Assembly: GCA_021819725.1 (NCBI GenBank)
Contig: JAKAQR010000012.1
Location: 1-64,000 of the forward strand
Direction of reading: 5' to 3'
Length of the DNA: 64,000 bases
From: Actinomycetes bacterium
GTDB taxonomy: Bacteria > Actinomycetota > Acidimicrobiia > Acidimicrobiales > Acidimicrobiaceae
A model generated the notes under the pieces. It saw only the letters and a program-made list of their open reading frames with translations, did not search any database and was not told the origin of the DNA. The position numbers and the translations under genes were made by a program. Shown here one piece after another: positions 59,711 through 64,000 of the stretch. Position 1 is the stretch's first letter. Each line of letters opens with the position of its first letter.

Positions 59711-60762
59711 AAGGGGACCTGCTCCCAGTATCGTTTGATCGCCTCAGTGATGTCGTCATCACTACGTCGCAGCACCCGCAGACGGGCACTGCGCGAACGG
59801 GGATTATGGGTGAGCTCCTCCTCAGAGGGGACGATTGCGTGTCGGGTGAGGCGGGTGCCAACTGGCCGAGCCCCACAGGTACAACCGACTCGCGGTGGAC
59901 AGAGACAACCCCCTGTCTCAACAAGACGCGCAAAGCGCTTAACCAAACGGTCCTCACCCGAGTGATAGCTGATTACCTGCAGCACACCGCCGCAATCGAG
60001 TAGGGAAAATGCGGCCGGTAGGAAGTGGACAAGCTCCTCCTCCTCCTGGTTCGCACGGATGCGTAGCGCCTGAAAGACCTTGGTGGCTGGATGAAGACGA
60101 CCACCTCGGAGCCGCGCCGGCGTTGCCGTCGCAATCACCTCGGCTAATTGACCGGTGGTGACGGGCAGCTGACCCTTGAGCGCATCGGCGTATCGCCTCG
60201 CCAGGGATCCAACACCGTTCGCTCGTAACACAGCGACGAGATCCTTGGGTGCTACCGTGGTTAAATACTGTGCCACCGTCATCGAGCCGCCGTCTTGGTC
60301 CATCCGCATGTCGAGTGGTGCATCAAATCGAAAGGAAAACCCACGGTTTGGGTCATCGAGTTGCATCGACGACACTCCGAGGTCAGCCAAGACACCTGCA
60401 GCACGAGTGAGCGGCGCCGTCACGGCCGTTAGGTCGCCAAACCGTCCATGGACAAGTCGAACGCGATCACCATAGGGTGCCAACCGCTCTCGCGAGCGAG
60501 CCAACGCTTGCCGATCACGGTCAACGCCGACCACATGGGTCCAGCTGAGATCATCAAGCATTCGTTGTGTATGACCGCCGAGGCCAACGGTCGCGTCGAC
60601 AATCGTGACAGAGGCACTCACACGCTCGCTAAATCCCTCAACGACACGGTCCACTAGCACTGGGGCGTGCACGAAGGGGTTCCCTCGCAGCTCCGTAGTT
60701 GCATCGCCGGCCTGGCCGGGTGACCCATCGAAGGGCTCCGCTGCCTTGGGTTCGCTACTCAC
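59698..60762 (-). CDS. rsmH: 16S rRNA (cytosine-1402-N4)-methyltransferase
   Basis: A 354-residue SAM-dependent methyltransferase. HAPVLVDRVVEGF and IVDATVGLGGHTQRML bind SAM, GVLADLGVSSMQLDDPNRGFSFR is the conserved catalytic-loop region and HPATKVFQALRIRANQE plus SYHSGEDRLVKRF are C-terminal signatures. It contains CLCPPRVGCTC, four cysteines that may bind zinc, as in several actinobacterial RsmH. The start is the GTG at 60762, overlapping the mraZ stop, with AAGGAAG 8 bases upstream. A longer frame to 60990 lies over mraZ and is not used. Confidence 0.94.
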   Translation of the reverse strand: MSSEPKAAEPFDGSPGQAGDATTELRGNPFVHAPVLVDRVVEGFSERVSASVTIVDATVGLGGHTQRMLDDLSWTHVVGVDRDRQALARSRERLAPYGDRVRLVHGRFGDLTAVTAPLTRAAGVLADLGVSSMQLDDPNRGFSFRFDAPLDMRMDQDGGSMTVAQYLTTVAPKDLVAVLRANGVGSLARRYADALKGQLPVTTGQLAEVIATATPARLRGGRLHPATKVFQALRIRANQEEEELVHFLPAAFSLLDCGGVLQVISYHSGEDRLVKRFARLVETGGCLCPPRVGCTCGARPVGTRLTRHAIVPSEEELTHNPRSRSARLRVLRRSDDDITEAIKRYWEQVPLWHG

Positions 60763-61180
60763 TGAGAGTGCTTCCTTGGTACTCGTTCCACCGGATCGGA
60801 TCCCAGAGTTCAACGGTTCCAAATGCCCCATTGACCAGAACCTCGTGATCGAGGCCCGCGAGCGTCCGTAACGGTTGCGGCAGACCAATGCGGCCGAGGC
60901 GATCAATCTCAATATCAAAGGCTTGACGGCTCCAATCACGTAGCCGACGACGCTCAAGAGACTCATCCCAACTCTGTGGTGGTACCGCATTCACGAAGCT
61001 ATCAAAGTCTTCGACCGTCCAGATGACGATGCATGAGTCCCCGTATTGCGACGGTGTCGCATAACATCGATCAGAGAAGCTAGTGCGGAAGCGAGCAGGC
61101 AATGTCAAACGACCCTTGAGATCAAGAGAGTGGGTGTAGCCACCGAAAAATTTCGCCTTTACCTCACCTGTCTGCCACAC
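60755..61180 (-). CDS. mraZ: Transcriptional regulator MraZ
   Basis: A 141-residue AbrB-like DNA-binding protein that heads the dcw cluster. Two SpoVT/AbrB repeats are present: FGGYTHSLDLKGRLTLPARFRTSF and the second, RQAFDIEIDRLGRIGLPQPLRTLAGLDHEVLVNG. MraZ binds direct repeats upstream of its own gene and represses the cluster. The GTG at 61180 is preferred; a TTG at 61207 would add 9 residues. The predicted operator is at 61217-61241. Confidence 0.92.
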   Translation of the reverse strand: MWQTGEVKAKFFGGYTHSLDLKGRLTLPARFRTSFSDRCYATPSQYGDSCIVIWTVEDFDSFVNAVPPQSWDESLERRRLRDWSRQAFDIEIDRLGRIGLPQPLRTLAGLDHEVLVNGAFGTVELWDPIRWNEYQGSTLSE

Positions 61181-61216
61181 CGAACGGACTGTCCTCTCCA
61201 CTACCAACCAATGGGC

Positions 61217-61241
61217 CCCACTTTACCCCACAATTACCCAC
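61217..61241 (-). promoter_or_regulatory. MraZ operator: three GTGGG boxes at 10-base spacing
   Basis: On the - strand GTGGG occurs at 61237-61241, 61227-61231 and 61217-61221, exactly 10 bases apart, so the boxes lie on one face of the helix. MraZ is known to bind TGGG-type direct repeats with this period. The array is about 40 bases upstream of the mraZ start. Confidence 0.8.
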
Positions 61242-61247
61242 TGGCAC

Positions 61248-61259
61248 CCGAAATTTCGG
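61248..61259. promoter_or_regulatory. 12-base palindrome next to the MraZ operator
   Basis: CCGAAATTTCGG is perfectly self-complementary and lies 7 bases upstream of the MraZ boxes, in the likely dcw promoter region. ACCCGAAA occurs again about 30 bases further upstream. It could bind a second regulator. Confidence 0.4.
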
Positions 61260-61323
61260 CATGAAAAGGTCAAAACATGACTATTTCTTACCCGAAACCG
61301 GTTATATACGTACTGATGTACGA

Positions 61324-62004
61324 CTACAGCGCAGTGATGGCCCGAACAACCTGATCTTGCAGGTTTTGCCGTGAAACGCTAACTAAAGGTGATAACCCAG
61401 CCACTCGAAGTGGTTGATCCAGCATTTGATCGGCTACAAGCAGATCGCGGAGCGTACTTTGGTGCTCCCACCACAACAGCGAGAGTTGGAAACACGCTTG
61501 CCCGCGGGAACGCCGTTGTGCCAATCCAAGCACCTTGGCACCCGCAACAGTGACCTCGCCAAAGCCGAGATCACCAAAGCAGATCAATCGGCCAAGATCG
61601 GTGCGTGGCTGGCGCTCCTCGACAACGTCTGCCCTGAGTCCAAGACCGCGAAGAACGCCAGCGACTGCAGCTCCTAACCAAAGAAAAGAGGCGCCAAGGT
61701 CCCAAGGCACGAGCGGGTCGTCGAGTCGGAGATACAGCATGAGCCAGATTTGGGATCCAGGTTCGACCAGGACCGCCCCACCACCACTGCCGCGTCGCAC
61801 CACCGTGAGACCGTCCCGCCTGGCACGTTCGATATCAAAAGCATGCGAAGCGGTAGATGAACCGAGGACCAACGCACGATCAATGGGCTCGCCAATCCGA
61901 CAGAGTCGCTCCTCAGGGCCAAGGACCGGCCAGGCATCGTGGAGCCCCTCCGTGCTCAACGAGATCGCCTCCGTACGCCATCGAGCAGGCCGATCGGTCC
62001 TCAC
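61324..62004 (-). CDS. Lipoate--protein ligase-like protein
   Basis: A 226-residue protein of the biotin/lipoate ligase (BPL_LplA_LipB) fold. VVRRGSGGGAVLVEPGSQIWLM matches the lipoyl-AMP binding RRxSGGGAV motif, and VAGAKVLGLAQRRSRGQACFQ holds the catalytic lysine (GxK) and QRR loop. It lacks the C-terminal accessory domain of E. coli LplA. It may transfer lipoate or octanoate to E2 or GcvH proteins. The GTG overlaps the stop of the upstream DUF5522-like gene. Confidence 0.82.
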   Translation of the reverse strand: MRTDRPARWRTEAISLSTEGLHDAWPVLGPEERLCRIGEPIDRALVLGSSTASHAFDIERARRDGLTVVRRGSGGGAVLVEPGSQIWLMLYLRLDDPLVPWDLGASFLWLGAAVAGVLRGLGLRADVVEERQPRTDLGRLICFGDLGFGEVTVAGAKVLGLAQRRSRGQACFQLSLLWWEHQSTLRDLLVADQMLDQPLRVAGLSPLVSVSRQNLQDQVVRAITAL

Positions 62005-62276
62005 TCGTCCACGATTCCAGGGATCACCAATCGGCGACCGCCGGTATAGGGACAGTGTCGACAGCCAAGACTGCAGCAGATTCCTTGATCCAATAGGGTG
62101 GTAGAGCAGAGGACGGTAGCACCGGTTGCTGGATCACGATAGGATTCGAGACCATCGTCGACGGCGTCTCGATGCAGGGCGAGCCTGAGAAGCGCCAGCG
62201 GATCATCATAGTTGAAGCGACGTTCAGAGGGAAAATAACGTCTCCTTTGCTCCCACTCATCTCGGGATCCTTCCAT
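62001..62276 (-). CDS. DUF5522-like cysteine-rich protein
   Basis: A 91-residue protein whose C-terminal half has VLCSTTLLDQGICCSLGCRHCPY, fitting the CC-x2-GCRHCPY pattern of small DUF5522 proteins. The cysteine cluster could bind iron or zinc. The N-terminal half is charged and helical (RRFNYDDPLALLRLALHRDAVDDG). Function is unknown. Its stop overlaps the ligase GTG by 4 bases, so the two are translated together. Confidence 0.7.
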   Translation of the reverse strand: MEGSRDEWEQRRRYFPSERRFNYDDPLALLRLALHRDAVDDGLESYRDPATGATVLCSTTLLDQGICCSLGCRHCPYTGGRRLVIPGIVDE

Positions 62277-62455
62277 AGCTGCAGAACTTTCTACCTACCG
62301 TCACTTTTGATACCAACCCACCGTCGCGAAGGCGAGCGACCACGACCCCCACCGACTCATAAACGCTATGGGAACTGAAGTTGCCCATGAGCGCCACGCA
62401 TCGCCCTCCGACTACGGTAGTCTAGTCCCAGGGACCAGAGCAGGCAAGGAGAAGT

Positions 62456-62716
62456 GTGGAGGCCTACGTCTTAATCCAGACAGAGATCGGAGCGGTTGGG
62501 AAAGTACTGCCAGCCATACGGTCATTGCCCTTGGTCACCCGCGCTGATGATGTCACCGGGCCGTACGACATCATCGCGTTGCTGCAGGCAGAGACGCTCC
62601 CAGAGATCGGTAGCGAGGTTGTCGAGGGCATTCAGGTCATTGAAGGAGTAACGCGTACCCTCACTTGCCCCGTCGGCCATCTGCAGCTTGAGATGCTCCT
62701 TCCTCGCCCCTCTTAG
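62456..62716 (+). CDS. Stand-alone Lrp/AsnC ligand-binding (RAM) domain protein
   Basis: An 86-residue protein consisting of one AsnC-type ligand-binding domain without a DNA-binding part. AYVLIQTEIGAVGKVLPAI, TRADDVTGPYDIIALLQAETL and GVTRTLTCPVG match the alpha-beta sandwich that binds amino acids. AAGGAG lies just upstream of the GTG. Such stand-alone proteins form oligomeric rings and may tune full-length Lrp proteins or sense amino acids. Confidence 0.85.
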   Translation: MEAYVLIQTEIGAVGKVLPAIRSLPLVTRADDVTGPYDIIALLQAETLPEIGSEVVEGIQVIEGVTRTLTCPVGHLQLEMLLPRPS

Positions 62717-62895
62717 GTTCCGTTGCGCTGGTCCGGCAGCTCCGCATAGTGTCGTCCTGGCGCGCGTTGCCCCTGACCAACCGCCGAGCGCGAACTTGCC
62801 GCCGCAACCTCATTGGAACGGATGGAGCCATCGTCGACCTCGACATGTTGGTTGCTCATCACCATGACCACACCGAGTCGCAGGGACAACGCTCG

Positions 62896-63507
62896 CTACA
62901 GCGTGGCAATCGCCGTCTTGGTCAATCGCTTCGGAACAGCGGCTTGTCCATAGACCGGGTTCTCTAAATAAAGCGTTTGAGGTGTGGCAATAACGGTCGC
63001 CATCGCTACGTTCTTGGTGGCCGCCAAGACGACGGCAGCCAATACACCTGGCGGAGCATAGCGACCGATGACAAGACGAGTGAAGCCACTGGTCATCTGA
63101 CACGACGCCGCAACAATCGCAGTCGCCCCTTGACTAGTCTCCAAAAATCCAACCCTAATGTGTTCCACGTCACCAGTCCAGGCCTCCACCGTGTTACACA
63201 GATGCCGTGCAGCCGGCTTGATCCACGATCCCGTACCGAAATGAACGACTGCGGTACGACCATTTGGACCAAAGTCGATGATCGGTGCAGTACCAAACTG
63301 CAGTTCACTCGACCGGAGGACGACCTCCTTGGCGCCAAGAGCTTGCGCCTGCGAGAACTGATGGAGCTCAAGTGGAATCGACACAATGAGAACCGCCCCG
63401 AAGGCGAGCATCCCCCACTTCACCCATCTGCCTCGGTGGGCCTGACGCCTCTCGAAGCGTTCTTCACCAGAACGCCTCCGACGTGGAACCGGCTGATCCG
63501 TAGCCAA
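62896..63507 (-). CDS. Single-pass membrane protein of unknown function
   Basis: A protein of about 203 residues with a basic N-terminus (RRRRSGEERFERRQAHRGR), one membrane segment (WVKWGMLAFGAVLIVSIPLEL) and an outer domain. TTG at 63507 has AAGGAG 5 bases upstream; a GTG two codons earlier overlaps that site. The outer domain has two cysteines (ARHLCNTVEAW and VAASCQMTSG) that could form a disulfide. No family is recognised. Confidence 0.6.
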   Translation of the reverse strand: MATDQPVPRRRRSGEERFERRQAHRGRWVKWGMLAFGAVLIVSIPLELHQFSQAQALGAKEVVLRSSELQFGTAPIIDFGPNGRTAVVHFGTGSWIKPAARHLCNTVEAWTGDVEHIRVGFLETSQGATAIVAASCQMTSGFTRLVIGRYAPPGVLAAVVLAATKNVAMATVIATPQTLYLENPVYGQAAVPKRLTKTAIATL

Positions 63508-63689
63508 TGACACTCCTTGATTCGCATAGAGAATCCCAATGGGACATGAGCCCGTCCACCCACCTTAGTCGACCTCGCCGAGCATCGCTTGGATCGGTCC
63601 TCAGCCCACCACCGGCTCACGTCTGTTGCTTGTTTCACCGCTCTGGCGTCGAGAGCTGGAATGTAAGATCCAATCGTGTTGGCCCTAGA

Positions 63690-64000
63690 ATGGCAAGCGT
63701 GGCGCAAGATTTTCCCGTGGAACCAGCCAGCCTTCACCACATCGGTTGGGATCTCCTCGACCAGCACCTTACCAAACTCCTCGGGGCGTGGCCCCCCAGT
63801 GAAGATTTCCAGATTGTGCCAACACTTCGTCGCCGAGAACCGATGTGGGATGGTTCAATAAGAACGCTGCTGGGCATCTTCTCCCCCACCGCCGGGACTC
63901 TCATCTCCATGGAGCCCCTCATCCATACCGCCCCCATCGTCGACAACCCGGCACCAGGCGACCGAGATCAGTGGCGACCTCGCAATCGTCGTCAACCAAC
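63690..64000 (+). CDS. Partial gene at the right edge, possible GNAT-type acetyltransferase N-terminus
   Basis: An open frame from ATG 63690 runs to the window end without a stop (at least 103 codons). The translation starts MASVAQDFPVEPASLHHIGW and later has EPMWDGSIRTLLGIFSPTAG. A block of the form WDGxVxPVLGVxxPxGxVLSVPP is known near the N-terminus of some actinobacterial GNAT-related proteins, but the similarity is weak and the catalytic part is outside the window. A GTG at 63699 is an alternative start. There is no clear ribosome binding site. Confidence 0.45.
   Translation, partial: MASVAQDFPVEPASLHHIGWDLLDQHLTKLLGAWPPSEDFQIVPTLRRREPMWDGSIRTLLGIFSPTAGTLISMEPLIHTAPIVDNPAPGDRDQWRPRNRRQP

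Noticed and set aside
60763..60990. N-terminal extension of rsmH
   Set aside because: It overlaps mraZ in another frame. The GTG at 60762 overlapping the mraZ stop, with a good ribosome binding site, gives the normal length.
1..64000. CRISPR arrays, prophage or integrative element boundaries
   Set aside because: No regularly spaced repeat array, integrase, or tRNA-flanking direct repeats were seen. The only mobile element supported is the IS630 copy.

Overview
This 64 kb window is chromosomal DNA from an actinobacterium, most likely of the class Acidimicrobiia (Ferrimicrobium/Acidimicrobium-like). That placement is inferred from gene content: a proteasome activator (Bpa), mycofactocin genes, Wag31-type DivIVA, SepF, an ftsA-less division cluster whose FtsZ ends in DGDVPFFLR, and moderately GC-rich DNA. 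Most genes are packed in runs joined by 1-20 base overlaps (ATGA or GTGA), with many GTG and TTG starts.

Layout. 0-7 kb: an MFS exporter and an APC amino-acid permease, divergent, then a small unknown ORF coupled to an ABC-F ATPase, an NAD-dependent epimerase and tRNA-Arg(CCT). 7-9.5 kb: sixA-xseA-xseB. 9.9-19.3 kb: the accessory region of most interest. It holds a membrane GGDEF protein, mftE plus a mycofactocin-type SDR on the + strand, and on the - strand mftA-mftB-mftC followed by a GAF-GAF-GGDEF protein and a class III aminotransferase. The 56-residue precursor gene mftA is easily missed and was found by reading the strand directly; it ends in IDGICGVY. mftD, mftF and mftR are not in the window. 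A PaaZ-type aldehyde dehydrogenase lies just upstream.

19.3-31.5 kb: bpa-rpiB-hydrolase-amidase in one overlapping run, a phosphodiesterase-like protein, an Rrf2 regulator coupled to a GNAT/acyl-CoA-synthetase-like protein acetyltransferase, glutathione peroxidase, a succinate-semialdehyde dehydrogenase, a tiny membrane protein and an ABC-2 exporter. 31.5-32.7 kb: a complete IS630-family element with TA target duplication. It split a LolA-like gene from the ABC exporter and now provides the Shine-Dalgarno sequence for the exporter ATPase. 34-43.6 kb: a sigma-70 family factor with an unusual region 4.2, dksA/traR-lspA-rluD, an IleS2-type isoleucyl-tRNA synthetase and two coupled Gfo/Idh/MocA oxidoreductases.

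43.9-61.2 kb: the division and cell wall (dcw) cluster on the - strand, in the order mraZ-rsmH-ftsL-ftsI-murE-mraY-murD-ftsW-murG-murC-murB-ftsQ-ftsZ-pgeF-yggS-sepF-yggT-divIVA. murF is absent from its usual place between murE and mraY. Three GTGGG boxes at exact 10-base spacing upstream of mraZ form a likely MraZ operator. 61.3-64 kb: a lipoate-ligase-like protein coupled to a DUF5522-like protein, a stand-alone AsnC-type ligand-binding domain, a membrane protein of unknown function and the start of a further gene that runs off the right edge.

Limits: all family assignments come from reading motifs, not from searches. Start codons are chosen by Shine-Dalgarno fit, overlap and family length.
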